Shown here piece by piece: positions 54,077 to 62,324 of a DNA stretch of 64,000 bases. The number at the start of each line of letters is the position of its first letter. The first letter of the stretch is position 1. Both the position numbers and the translations under genes were made by a program. The notes below the pieces were generated by a model. It ran no database searches. It was not told where the DNA came from and saw only the letters and a program-made list of their open reading frames with translations. The stretch comes from Muribaculaceae bacterium Isolate-110 (HZI) (lineage in GTDB: Bacteria; Bacteroidota; Bacteroidia; Bacteroidales; Muribaculaceae): NCBI GenBank assembly GCA_003762875.1, contig RIBL01000008.1:52481-116480 (forward strand), read 5' to 3'.

Positions 54077-54580
54077 ATGAAAAAGATAGGAATATTTTAT
54101 GGCTCCACCACTGGTACGACCCAAAGTGTGGCCGAGAAGATAGCCGAATGTCTTGGAGTGTCGCGCAGTGACGTACATAACGTAGCCTCGTGTGCTCCGT
54201 CGACGGTGGTAGGTTATGATGTGTTGCTCTTTGGCGCGAGCACCTGGGGAGCCGGCGATCTGCAGGAAGATATGGACACATTTCTTGACGGTATCCAGTC
54301 GATGGACCTGAGAGAGAAGGAGGTGGCCATATTCGGCTGCGGCGATGACTCGATGAGCGATACGTTCTGCAACTCGGTCGGAGAAATCTATCACCGACTG
54401 CATGACACGCATGCCCAGTTTGTCGGACCGTTCAACAATGCCGGTTATGACTATGAGTATTCGAGCAGCGATGTAAATGGCATGATAGTGGGCCTTTGTA
54501 TCGACGAAGTCAACCATCCCGAGGAGACCGAAGGGCGTATTAAGGCCTGGTGTGAGGAGATTAAGAAAGAATTTTGTTAG
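54077..54580 (+). CDS. flavodoxin
   Basis: The 167-residue protein has the FMN phosphate loop FYGSTTGTTQSVAEKIAE, the aromatic-flanked loop GASTWGAGDLQEDMD and CGDDSMSDTFCNSVGEI, matching long-chain flavodoxins. It is a one-electron carrier in the cytoplasm. It stands alone between ftsK and rpmH. Confidence 0.93.
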   Translation: MKKIGIFYGSTTGTTQSVAEKIAECLGVSRSDVHNVASCAPSTVVGYDVLLFGASTWGAGDLQEDMDTFLDGIQSMDLREKEVAIFGCGDDSMSDTFCNSVGEIYHRLHDTHAQFVGPFNNAGYDYEYSSSDVNGMIVGLCIDEVNHPEETEGRIKAWCEEIKKEFC

Positions 54581-54596
54581 AAAATGTGAAATAATA

Positions 54597-54627
54597 TTGT
54601 CGTTGTGGGGAATTTTTCTTAAATTTG
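54597..54627 (+). promoter_or_regulatory. promoter of rpmH
   Basis: TTG (54597-54599), 20 bases, TAAATTTG (54620-54627); leader about 40 bases. Confidence 0.7.
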
Positions 54628-54670
54628 CACCTCAAAATGTGGAATAACAAAAAATAAACCATATACGGCA

Positions 54671-54826
54671 ATGAAAAGAACATTTCAACCTTCTAACAGA
54701 AAGAGAGTAAACAAGCACGGATTCCGTGCACGTATGGCTACCCCCGACGGACGCAAGGTGCTTGCACGTCGTCGCGCCAAGGGTCGTCTCCGTCTCACAG
54801 TATCTTCCTCTATCAGCGGTAAGTAA
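54671..54826 (+). CDS. rpmH: 50S ribosomal protein L34
   Basis: The 51-residue basic protein starts [19 protein letters not shown] and contains [18 protein letters not shown], an unmistakable L34. A strong promoter lies in front and a strong terminator behind, so it is a single-gene unit here. rnpA and dnaA are not adjacent. Confidence 0.97.
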   Translation: MKRTFQPSNRKRVNKHGFRARMATPDGRKVLARRRAKGRLRLTVSSSISGK

Positions 54827-54859
54827 TACTCTGAGCAAATAAAAAAATCGAATTTTATT

Positions 54860-54905
54860 GCCGAGGGCTGCCGGACACATTGTCTGACAGCCCTCGGCTA
54901 TTTTA
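54860..54905 (+). terminator. terminator after rpmH
   Basis: GCCGAGGGCTG (54860-54870) pairs perfectly with CAGCCCTCGGC (54888-54898), followed by TATTTTA. Its position 33 bases after the stop codon fits. Confidence 0.9.
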
Positions 54906-55025
54906 TGGTTTATCTCTAATACTGAAACGTTTGGCGACAGTATCAAGACGGCCTGATTGAAACCAAACAAAAGGGGCGGGCGTTATCATCATAGGGGTAA
55001 TTCATGCCTATACATAATATATTAT

Positions 55026-56246
55026 ATGATCATGCGACAGATAATAAGACATTTCACCGATGACGATCTGTATAAGTTCACGATGTGTTGTGCTGTGATA
55101 GAGAACTATCTGCGCACGCGGGTGAAATACAAGTTCAGCGACCGTGACGACACCGTGTATCCTCCGGGTTTTGCCGACGAGCTGCGACGTCAGATAGAGA
55201 TGCTTGAGACGGTGACGGTGACCGACGAGGAGATAGAGTTCATGAAACGCAAGTGTCGCTACATACCGGTGTGGTTTTACAGTTTTCTCAAAGGGTTCCG
55301 TTACGACAGTCATCGGGTCACTGTGGGTCAGGATGAAGAGGGGCATCTGAGCGTGGAGTTTGAGGGGAGCTGGAGCGACACCATATTGCTTGAAGTGAAG
55401 GTGCTCGCCATAATCTCCGAGCTTTATTATATGATGACAGGCGAGAGCATCTGTCTTGACTATGGCGACTTTTACGAGCGTTCGCGCCACAAGGGTGAGC
55501 GTCTCATAAAGGCCGGATGCACTTATAGTGATTTCGGCACACGGCGCAGGGCTTCGTTTGAGGCACAGGACACGTTGGTGAGAGCGATGAAGGAGAGTCA
55601 GGAGAGTCTCGGAGGCCCCGGATGTTTTGTAGGCACAAGCAACGTGTATTTCGCCATGAAGTATGACCTGACTCCGGTCGGCACCATGGCTCATGAGCTG
55701 ATATGCGGCATCGCGGGGATGTATGGCCCGCAGATGGCCAATTACATAGCCATGAAGACATGGGCACATACCTACAGGGGTGCGCTTGGGACGTTTCTTT
55801 ACGACACTTACGGTTGGCGCATATTCAGTCTGAATTTTTCGGAGGATTACGCCAACATGTTCAAGGGACTGCGGGTGGACAGCGGCGACAACCGCCACGA
55901 GCTCGACATGATAGTGGATAAATATCGCTCGCTCGGCATCGACCCGCGCACCAAGCAGGTGGTGTTCAGCAACGCGCTCGATGTGGATGCGGCTATAGAG
56001 TTGCAGAGTTACGCGGCCGACAAGTGCATCCCGTCGTTTGGCATAGGCACACATTTCACCAACGATTTTCCCGGCATAACTCCGATGAATATAGTGATAA
56101 AACTGCTGGCAGTGAAGATTACGGAGTCGTGGCCGTTTTATTGCAGCACATGCAAGCTCAGCGAGGACCACGGGAAATATACGGGCGACCCGGCCACAGT
56201 GAGACGTTTTCTCGAGGCTCTGCATCTGAGGGAGCCGGAGGTGTGA
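55026..56246 (+). CDS. pncB: nicotinate phosphoribosyltransferase
   Basis: The protein has 406 residues from ATG 55026 (or 404 from 55032). IRHFTDDDLYKFTMCCAVIENY is the family start. Further landmarks are YSDFGTRRRASFEAQD, GTMAHELICG and DSGDNRHELD in the phosphoribosyl-binding part. It converts nicotinate to its mononucleotide in the Preiss-Handler NAD pathway. Upstream in-frame codons begin in the rpmH terminator region and are unlikely to be coding. Confidence 0.94.
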   Translation: MIMRQIIRHFTDDDLYKFTMCCAVIENYLRTRVKYKFSDRDDTVYPPGFADELRRQIEMLETVTVTDEEIEFMKRKCRYIPVWFYSFLKGFRYDSHRVTVGQDEEGHLSVEFEGSWSDTILLEVKVLAIISELYYMMTGESICLDYGDFYERSRHKGERLIKAGCTYSDFGTRRRASFEAQDTLVRAMKESQESLGGPGCFVGTSNVYFAMKYDLTPVGTMAHELICGIAGMYGPQMANYIAMKTWAHTYRGALGTFLYDTYGWRIFSLNFSEDYANMFKGLRVDSGDNRHELDMIVDKYRSLGIDPRTKQVVFSNALDVDAAIELQSYAADKCIPSFGIGTHFTNDFPGITPMNIVIKLLAVKITESWPFYCSTCKLSEDHGKYTGDPATVRRFLEALHLREPEV

Positions 56247-56336
56247 CGTGAGGCCACGGCATGTGAGCCCGGGTGTGTGAACTCTCGGTGTCAGATGTGC
56301 GTTTCTATAATAGAAACCAAACAACAAATATATATT

Positions 56337-56495
56337 ATGGAAAAGAAACATGACATGACTGCGGCCGAGGCCCAGCAGAAATATCCCGGAGTAGAGACTG
56401 ACAATGCCGACAACGACAAGGTAGACCCCAAGCTCGTCAAGGAGGAGACCAAGGAACTCAACAACAATCCGCGCAATAACGATATTGACAATTAG
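56337..56495 (+). CDS. small acidic hydrophilic protein of unknown function
   Basis: The protein has 52 residues from ATG 56337 (MEKKHDMTAAEAQQKYPGVE). It is almost free of hydrophobic residues and ends in Asn/Asp-rich sequence (NNNPRNNDIDN), so it is probably disordered. There is no signal peptide. I recognise no family. Its stop codon comes eight bases before palindromic element G. Confidence 0.55.
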   Translation: MEKKHDMTAAEAQQKYPGVETDNADNDKVDPKLVKEETKELNNNPRNNDIDN

Positions 56496-56502
56496 TCCCT
56501 AA

Positions 56503-56662
56503 GGAGATACAAAAGCGTCAAAAGGACATAAGAAACATAAGTTTTTTTATTTTAAGACAGGAGTTTATTTTAAGATAAGTTTCTATGACTTCACTCTCTA
56601 TCTTCTGAAATAAAAAAACTTATGTTTCTTATGTCCTATTGACGCTTTTGTATCTATTCTCC
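56503..56662. repeat. AnAAG palindromic element G
   Basis: Left arm 56503-56553; right arm about 56608-56662. Words are GATAC, CGTC, GAC and AAAC. CGTC replaces TTTC on both arms, so pairing is kept. GACAGGAG occurs in the middle without a partner. It lies between convergent genes. Confidence 0.9.
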
Positions 56663-56737
56663 AAGACACACCGGACCCCTCCGCTGTCGGCCGATGACCG
56701 ATGACGGAGGGGTCGGGTGTAGGTATGATGGATGGTG

Positions 56738-57217
56738 TTATTCGAGCGACTGTGAGATTGTGGCGTCGGGCACATCTGTACCACCGCCTTCGTCACCGGG
56801 CTGATCCTCGGGAGCGGCTACAATCACGACCTTGTACTGGAAGATGCCCCAGCCAAGCGACTTGCCTTCCTGGAATATCTGCGAGTTGATGGTGAGAGTG
56901 TGGTCGCCTTCGGCCATGTCGGAGGTGTCAATCTCTACCGAGAAGGGGGCTACACCGGTAGTGTAGAAGGGGATGCCGTCCCAAATGTAGGTGGTCTGGC
57001 CGAGAGCGGCCTTGCCTGTGCCGGGAGCCGGCTTTACGATAAGGGCGTCGATCTTGAGGGGGTCGCCCTTCACTACGTATAACGTACCGTCATTGAGTGT
57101 GCCTCCTGAATACTCGATGGAGAGACTTACTTCGGGAATACTCTTGTCGTCATCGTCACAAGCCGAGAACAGCGTGAGAAACGGCAATGCCAGGAGAAGA
57201 AAATAAAACTTTTTCAT
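56738..57217 (-). CDS. lipoprotein with surface-export-type N-terminus
   Basis: The 159-residue protein has a lipoprotein signal (KKFYFLLLALPFLTLFSAC), and the Cys is followed by DDDDK. Runs of acidic residues just after the lipidated Cys act as a surface-export signal in Bacteroides. The body is beta-rich (about 30-135, GDHTLTINSQIF), perhaps an Ig-like fold. The end is Gly/Pro/Asp-rich. Function unknown. It is 67 bases downstream of clpB. Confidence 0.68.
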   Translation of the reverse strand: MKKFYFLLLALPFLTLFSACDDDDKSIPEVSLSIEYSGGTLNDGTLYVVKGDPLKIDALIVKPAPGTGKAALGQTTYIWDGIPFYTTGVAPFSVEIDTSDMAEGDHTLTINSQIFQEGKSLGWGIFQYKVVIVAAPEDQPGDEGGGTDVPDATISQSLE

Positions 57218-57284
57218 AATAAAAATATTTAGAGAGATAATTGAAAAGAGAGGTCGGGGATGGAGATGGTTGTCGCGATACCCG

Positions 57285-59873
57285 TCAGTTCTTGAACACT
57301 ATGTCGTTGCCGTCATAGTCGATGATGATGGGGTGGTCGCGGCCGACCTTCTGGGCAAGGATGTCCTTGCTGAGCTGGTTGAGCACCATGCGGTGGATGA
57401 CTCGCTTGACGGGACGCGCGCCAAACTCGGGGTCGTAGCCCTCCTCGGCAAGATACCTGAGAGCGGCGGGTGTCACCTCGAGGGTGATGCCGTTGGCGGC
57501 AAGCATCTTACGGATGGAGCGTATCTGCAGGCCGACGATTTCCTCGATTTCGGCTTCGTCGAGAGGAGTGAACATGATAATCTCGTCGATGCGGTTGAGA
57601 AACTCGGGGCGGATGGTCTGCTTGAGCAGTTCCACGACTTCGTTTTTGGTCTTCTCGATGGTCTCCTCTCGGTTGTCGGCCGTCATCTTGGCAAAGTTGT
57701 CGCGGATGAGGGGCGAACCCATGTTGGAGGTCATGATGATGATGGTGTTCTTGAAGTTGACCATTCTGCCCTTGTTGTCGGTGAGACGTCCGTCGTCGAG
57801 CACCTGGAGCAGTATGTTGAACACATCGGGATGAGCCTTCTCGATTTCATCGAAGAGCACTACCGAGTAGGGTTTTCGTCTTACGGCTTCGGTGAGCTGT
57901 CCGCCCTCGTCATAACCTACATATCCCGGAGGCGCGCCTACGAGTCGGCTCACGGAGTGTTTCTCCTGATATTCGCTCATGTCGATACGGGTCATCATGT
58001 TCTCGTCGTCAAAGAGGTATTCTGCCAGAGCCTTTGCAAGCTCGGTCTTTCCTACGCCCGTAGTGCCGAGAAATATGAATGAACCTATGGGGCGGCGCGG
58101 ATCGTTGAGTCCGGCACGCGAGCGACGCACGGCGTCGGCTATGGCACGTATGGCGTCGTTCTGACCCACTACGCGGTGATGGAGCTCTGTCTCGAGATGG
58201 AGCAGTTTTTCCTTTTCGGTCTGTACCATCTTGTTGACGGGTATGCCGGTCCAGCGCGACACGACATCAGCGATGTCCTCCGAGTCGACTTCCTCTTTGA
58301 TCAGAGCCTTTTCGCCCTGCATGGAGCGGAGCTGATCCTGGATGGTCTCGTTTTCCTGCTCCTTCTGACGTATGCGTGAGTAGCGTATTTCGGCTACCTT
58401 GGCATAGTCACCCTCGCGCTCGGCGCGCTCGGCATCAAAAGCCAATTGCTCGATGTCGATTTTGTTTTGCTGGATTTTGTTAATCAACTCCTTCTCGGCC
58501 TTCCACTTGGCGGTAAACTCCTTCTCGCGGTCGCGCAGGTCGGCGAGTTCTTTCTCGATTTCCTTGACCTTGGGCTTGTCGCCCTCGCGCTTGATGGCCT
58601 CGCGCTCAATCTCCTTTTGGGCGATGAGGCGGGTGATTTCGTCAAGAGCCTGTGGCACCGAGTCAATCTCGAGGCGGAGCTTGGAGGCAGCCTCGTCGAC
58701 CAGATCGATGGCCTTGTCGGGAAGGAACCGATCGGTGATGTAACGCTCCGAGAGGGTGACGGCGGCAATAATCGCCTCATCGCGGATACGCACCTTGTGG
58801 TGGTTCTCATAGCGTTCCTTCAGTCCGCGCAGGATGGCGATGGCGGCGGCCTCGTCGGGCTCGTTGACCATCACTTTCTGGAAACGACGCTCGAGGGCCT
58901 TGTCCTTCTCGAAGTATTTCTGATATTCGTCGAGAGTGGTCGCTCCTATTGAGCGGAGCTCGCCGCGGGCAAGAGCCGGCTTGAGGATATTTGCGGCATC
59001 CATGGCACCCTCGCCTTTACCGGCACCCACGAGAGTGTGGATTTCGTCGATAAAGAGGATGATTTCGCCGTCTGCGCCGGTTACTTCGTTGACGATGGCC
59101 TTGAGTCGCTCCTCAAATTCACCCTTGTACTTCGCACCGGCCACAAGCGCGCCCATGTCGAGCGAGTAGATCTGCTTGGTACGCAGATTTTCGGGCACAT
59201 CGCCGCGCACTATTCGCTGGGCGAGGCCCTCGGCGATGGCCGTCTTGCCGGTGCCGGGCTCACCGATGAGCATTGGGTTGTTTTTGGTGCGTCGCGATAG
59301 TATCTGGAGCACACGACGTATCTCGTCGTCACGTCCGATCACAGGGTCGAGTTTGCCTTCACGCGCGCGTTCGTTAAGATTGATGGCATACTTCGACAGG
59401 GCCTGATAGGTGTCCTCCGCGCTCTGGTCGGTGGCTTTCTTGCCTTTGCGAAGCTCGGCCACTGCGGCCTCCATTTCACGTTGGTTCAATCCGGCATCCT
59501 TGAGGATTGTAGCGGCCGGAGAGTTGACCGTGAAGATGGCCATCAGCAGAGCCTCGAGTGTGACATACTCGTCACCCTGCTTTTTGGCAATGTCAAGAGC
59601 TTTCTGGAGCACGTCGTTGGAAGTGCGGCTGAGGTAAGGTTCGCCACCCGATACTTTGGGCTCGGCTGCAATCCTGTCATCAACCTGACGCATCAAGGCA
59701 GCGGCGTTGGCACCTACCTTGGAGAAAATAAAGTTGATGAGCGACTCTCCCTCAGTCATCACTCCCTTGAGCAGATGCACAGGTTCGATGGCCTGATTGC
59801 CTGACGCGCGGGCTATCTCTATCGACTTCTGTATCGCCTCCTGAGATTTTATGGTGAAGTTGTTGAAGTTCAT
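57285..59873 (-). CDS. clpB: ATP-dependent disaggregase ClpB
   Basis: The 862-residue Hsp100 has an N domain (1-145), first AAA+ with [18 protein letters not shown] and [16 protein letters not shown], the M-domain coiled coil (about 410-530), second AAA+ with [20 protein letters not shown], and a C-terminal domain with the sensor-2 region [13 protein letters not shown]. It rescues aggregated proteins with DnaK/DnaJ/GrpE. I find no vegetative TAnnTTTG box or CIRCE repeat in the upstream 235 bases, so control is unclear. Confidence 0.97.
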   Translation of the reverse strand: MNFNNFTIKSQEAIQKSIEIARASGNQAIEPVHLLKGVMTEGESLINFIFSKVGANAAALMRQVDDRIAAEPKVSGGEPYLSRTSNDVLQKALDIAKKQGDEYVTLEALLMAIFTVNSPAATILKDAGLNQREMEAAVAELRKGKKATDQSAEDTYQALSKYAINLNERAREGKLDPVIGRDDEIRRVLQILSRRTKNNPMLIGEPGTGKTAIAEGLAQRIVRGDVPENLRTKQIYSLDMGALVAGAKYKGEFEERLKAIVNEVTGADGEIILFIDEIHTLVGAGKGEGAMDAANILKPALARGELRSIGATTLDEYQKYFEKDKALERRFQKVMVNEPDEAAAIAILRGLKERYENHHKVRIRDEAIIAAVTLSERYITDRFLPDKAIDLVDEAASKLRLEIDSVPQALDEITRLIAQKEIEREAIKREGDKPKVKEIEKELADLRDREKEFTAKWKAEKELINKIQQNKIDIEQLAFDAERAEREGDYAKVAEIRYSRIRQKEQENETIQDQLRSMQGEKALIKEEVDSEDIADVVSRWTGIPVNKMVQTEKEKLLHLETELHHRVVGQNDAIRAIADAVRRSRAGLNDPRRPIGSFIFLGTTGVGKTELAKALAEYLFDDENMMTRIDMSEYQEKHSVSRLVGAPPGYVGYDEGGQLTEAVRRKPYSVVLFDEIEKAHPDVFNILLQVLDDGRLTDNKGRMVNFKNTIIIMTSNMGSPLIRDNFAKMTADNREETIEKTKNEVVELLKQTIRPEFLNRIDEIIMFTPLDEAEIEEIVGLQIRSIRKMLAANGITLEVTPAALRYLAEEGYDPEFGARPVKRVIHRMVLNQLSKDILAQKVGRDHPIIIDYDGNDIVFKN

Positions 59874-60108
59874 AGTCTGTACTTTAATATATGTAGTAGG
59901 TAAGTTGAATGTTCGTGATATATTCTCTCATACCATATTAACAAAAATCGTGCCAATTGGTTTTATGCCTCGCGCGAAGAGTCAGGCCGACATGACAATG
60001 CTGACATTTTAACCGTGTGTGTATGACAAAGTTTAACATAGGAGGGCAATAATATTGCCCGATAGCGACGGTAAATTTGCAGTGTAAAACAATTAAACTC
60101 TTAAAGAT

Positions 60109-60393
60109 ATGATCTCCATCCATCGTACCGACCTGTTGCAAGTCACAGCCCAGTCATGCGGCATAGTGCTTCTGTCGCTCACCATGAGCGGAGCCTCGAC
60201 ACTCACCGACGTGTTTCGTCAGGTGAAAGAGTCGGCACCATGCGATGCGGGCATAGTCACAGTGAGGCTGCGCAACCGCACTCAGGGGTGGACGCAGCAA
60301 CATAATCTTGTGTTGCGCCGTTCACGCCCGGCCACTCCGTCGTCACGCAGCACCGACGAATATCCTTCGCTTTTCGGAGAATGGAATGTGTAA
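60109..60393 (+). CDS. small protein of unknown function
   Basis: The 94-residue protein (MISIHRTDLLQVTAQSCGIVLLS) has a moderately hydrophobic N-terminal third and a basic C-terminal half (NLVLRRSRPATPSSRSTDEYPSLFGEWN). A TAAATTTG box at 60072-60079 sits 29 bases upstream, which supports expression. No family recognised. Confidence 0.5.
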   Translation: MISIHRTDLLQVTAQSCGIVLLSLTMSGASTLTDVFRQVKESAPCDAGIVTVRLRNRTQGWTQQHNLVLRRSRPATPSSRSTDEYPSLFGEWNV

Positions 60394-60410
60394 TATATCC
60401 GACTCGGGGT

Positions 60411-60540
60411 GATACATAAGGACAAAAGTTTCAGAAGAAACATAAGTTTTCTTTTATTTACTTCAGCCGTCTGTTTTTGCAGACAACTAAAAAATAAAAG
60501 AAAACTTATGTTTCTTCTGAAACTTTTGTCCTTATGTATC
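60411..60540. repeat. AnAAG palindromic element H, 49-bp perfect arms
   Basis: Arms 60411-60459 and 60492-60540 are exact reverse complements. Words are GATAC, GAC, TTTC and AAAC with ATAAG, AAAAG, AGAAG and ATAAG joints. The loop holds a small hairpin (GTCTG/CAGAC). It lies between convergent genes. Confidence 0.95.
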
Positions 60541-60564
60541 TGTCAGTCGGAGACTAAACTGATG

Positions 60565-60912
60565 TTATGCCTTGAAAGCGTCGGCTACATAGCCCTGCTC
60601 CTTGGTGGGGGTAGCTGCGAGAACTATAAACCAGATGCCGCCGATGAGGGGTACAAGGTTGATGAGCAACCACCATCCGCTCTTGCCGATGTCATGCATG
60701 CGGCGGATGCCGATTGCGATGCCGGGAATGATGTTGACGAGGCCGAAGATGCTATAAAGAATCATGCCAACCTTGCCAAGACACAGCATGATTGCATATG
60801 CAACAATCAGATAGAGTTCGGAATACCAGTACTCGGCGCGGGTGGCGCGGCCGTTGAAGTTGGCATAATTGCTGTAGAAACGCTTTACAGCTTCGATAAA
60901 TGTGATGTTCAT
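60565..60912 (-). CDS. DUF805 family membrane protein
   Basis: The protein has 115 residues from ATG 60912; the longer frame runs into the nuclease gene and is not used. It shows the DUF805 pattern: FYSNYANFNGRATRAEYWYSEL, two to three membrane helices, and the conserved GIRRMHDIGKSGWWLLINLVPLIGG. It is a small inner membrane protein whose function is unknown. It is 49 bases downstream of the S1/P1 nuclease and possibly co-transcribed with it. Confidence 0.88.
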   Translation of the reverse strand: MNITFIEAVKRFYSNYANFNGRATRAEYWYSELYLIVAYAIMLCLGKVGMILYSIFGLVNIIPGIAIGIRRMHDIGKSGWWLLINLVPLIGGIWFIVLAATPTKEQGYVADAFKA

Positions 60913-60961
60913 GGTTGTAATTTTTAATTGGTTAATATTGGAAGATTGGAAAAACGTTGTG

Positions 60962-61783
60962 TCAGAAAGTATCGGGGCTCTTGGCGTGCTTGTATTGCGG
61001 GTCGTAGATGGAGTTGAGCACATGGGCCAGACGCAGACCTCCGATAAGGAGCTGTGACTCTATGACTGGCGACCATTCGGCCACTTCGTCATAGCTGAAT
61101 GAGCCGTTGGCCGGGATGCCGCTATAGATGTCGCGGCATATCTGCACTGTCTTCTGGCCCCAGTCGTCGAGATTGCCTCCGATAATCACGACCTCGGCCT
61201 CTTCGGGCACACGGTCGATCTGCTGCTGCCACTCGGTGTAACCCCACTTGTGGGCCGACTCCACGAGATTGGTGTCCCAGATGCCGTGGAGATTGGTGTC
61301 GCGGCCAAAATATCTTACCTTTACATTGTTGCCACCGCGGTCGGTAGAGCGTCCCATATGCATGGGCTGGTGGAGGTCGCCCATGAGGTGAATCACCATC
61401 TTCATGGCCAGCTCATGGTCGGCCTTGGTCTTGGTGGAGTCGGCGAGGATGCCGATGTTCATGCGCAGGGCCTGTACGATGTCGCCACCGGCCTGTTCGG
61501 GCTGAGTCCAATAGGTCTTGTCGGCATCAACATTTTTATAGTGCCAGGTCTTGGAGTAAGCATATTCGGGAGTGTGGCTGGCGTTGTCAAGCCAGTTGGC
61601 CCAATAGACGGGGCTCATGCCGTCGAGGATATTGGCCACTGCCTCGGCGGTGGCGGGGGTGAAGTGCTGTTCTGCTATATAGGCTGTCACGTCATGGCCT
61701 TTCTGGCCCCATGCCATAGCCGACAGGGCGGTGGTTATCGAGAGTGTACCTAAAAATAGTCGTTTGATTAAATTGGCTTTCAT
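60962..61783 (-). CDS. S1/P1 family nuclease, secreted
   Basis: The protein has 273 residues from ATG 61783. The signal peptide ends LSAMA and the mature chain would begin with Trp (WGQKGH). In this family the N-terminal Trp amine binds zinc, which supports both the cleavage site and the start. Other ligands are visible in KGHDVTAYIA, NWLDNAS, TWHYKN, HLMGDLHQPMH and LHGIWDTNL. It is a zinc-dependent single-strand nuclease/3'-nucleotidase acting in the periplasm or outside, probably for nucleic-acid scavenging. Confidence 0.92.
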   Translation of the reverse strand: MKANLIKRLFLGTLSITTALSAMAWGQKGHDVTAYIAEQHFTPATAEAVANILDGMSPVYWANWLDNASHTPEYAYSKTWHYKNVDADKTYWTQPEQAGGDIVQALRMNIGILADSTKTKADHELAMKMVIHLMGDLHQPMHMGRSTDRGGNNVKVRYFGRDTNLHGIWDTNLVESAHKWGYTEWQQQIDRVPEEAEVVIIGGNLDDWGQKTVQICRDIYSGIPANGSFSYDEVAEWSPVIESQLLIGGLRLAHVLNSIYDPQYKHAKSPDTF

Positions 61784-61831
61784 TTTTTTGATTGGTAGGT
61801 GTAAGTAGTTCGTTGAAATTTTTTTGTCATT

Positions 61832-61864
61832 CAAAAGTACGATTTTTCTGCAAAATGCCACAAA
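61832..61864 (-). promoter_or_regulatory. promoter of the S1/P1 nuclease gene
   Basis: On the minus strand TTTG (61861-61864), 21 bases, TACTTTTG (61832-61839). Confidence 0.65.
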
Positions 61865-61962
61865 TATTTCTTAACAAAAATTCGACATAAGCGTCATTTT
61901 TCCCCCTTTTTACTCTTTTAAGGTTAATTTTAGTTAACAGATGGAATTATTTACATGAAAAA

Positions 61963-61994
61963 TTTGGACAATTTGAGTTGGCGATATACTTTTG
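61963..61994 (+). promoter_or_regulatory. promoter of the copy 2 short unit
   Basis: TTTG (61963-61966), exactly 20 bases, TACTTTTG (61987-61994). The predicted start is near 61998-62000. Confidence 0.75.
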
Positions 61995-61999
61995 CTACA

Positions 62000-62065
62000 A
62001 GTTTTTCATGGTATTAGATTTAAGGTAGAAAAGTTATTCGTCGCGATGACGAGTAATTTTTTTTT
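62000..62065 (+). ncRNA. short transcription unit with MVLDLR frame and terminator, copy 2
   Basis: The ATG at 62008 opens MVLDLR and TAG closes it at 62026-62028. Five bases later TTATTCGTC (62034-62042), loop GCGAT and GACGAGTAA (62048-62056) form a hairpin followed by nine T residues. The block from GTTTTTCATGG to TAAGGTA is identical to copy 1 on the opposite strand 48 kb away, and the flanking DNA is unrelated. gdhA has its own promoter further on. Confidence 0.62.
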
Positions 62066-62192
62066 GCATATATTTAAGATTGGAATAAATGGATTATTGT
62101 TGCATTATTTCTTCGTTTCGCGTCATTTTACTTGTTTTTTAGCCTTGTGACTTCATAACTTTAATAAATTTCGCAACTTTTATTGCAAATGT

Positions 62193-62223
62193 TTTGGTTA
62201 TTGCGATAATATGTGTAACTTTG
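62193..62223 (+). promoter_or_regulatory. proximal promoter of gdhA
   Basis: TTTG (62193-62196), 19 bases, TAACTTTG (62216-62223); leader about 97 bases. Confidence 0.72.
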
Positions 62224-62324
62224 CCGTGAAAAGTACGGAAAGAAAAGAAAATTGGTGCGAAAACCTCTCTTTTTTGAGCAGTACACAATAATTATAACCA
62301 AAAAGACAACAATTTGACTAAGGT

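Larger units (their letters stand above)
61784..62324. other. 541-base divergent region between nuclease and gdhA
   Basis: The strongly AT-rich gap contains the nuclease promoter, the second copy of the short MVLDLR unit with its own promoter and terminator, and a separate gdhA promoter. A 34-residue frame from the ATG at 62046 (MTSNFF) is unsupported. I see nothing else. Confidence 0.7.

Noticed and set aside
55008..56351. Long minus-strand frame (447 codons) opposite pncB
   Set aside because: It is antisense to a conserved enzyme and its residues are low-complexity His/Leu/Val text without domains; an artefact of GC-rich codon use.
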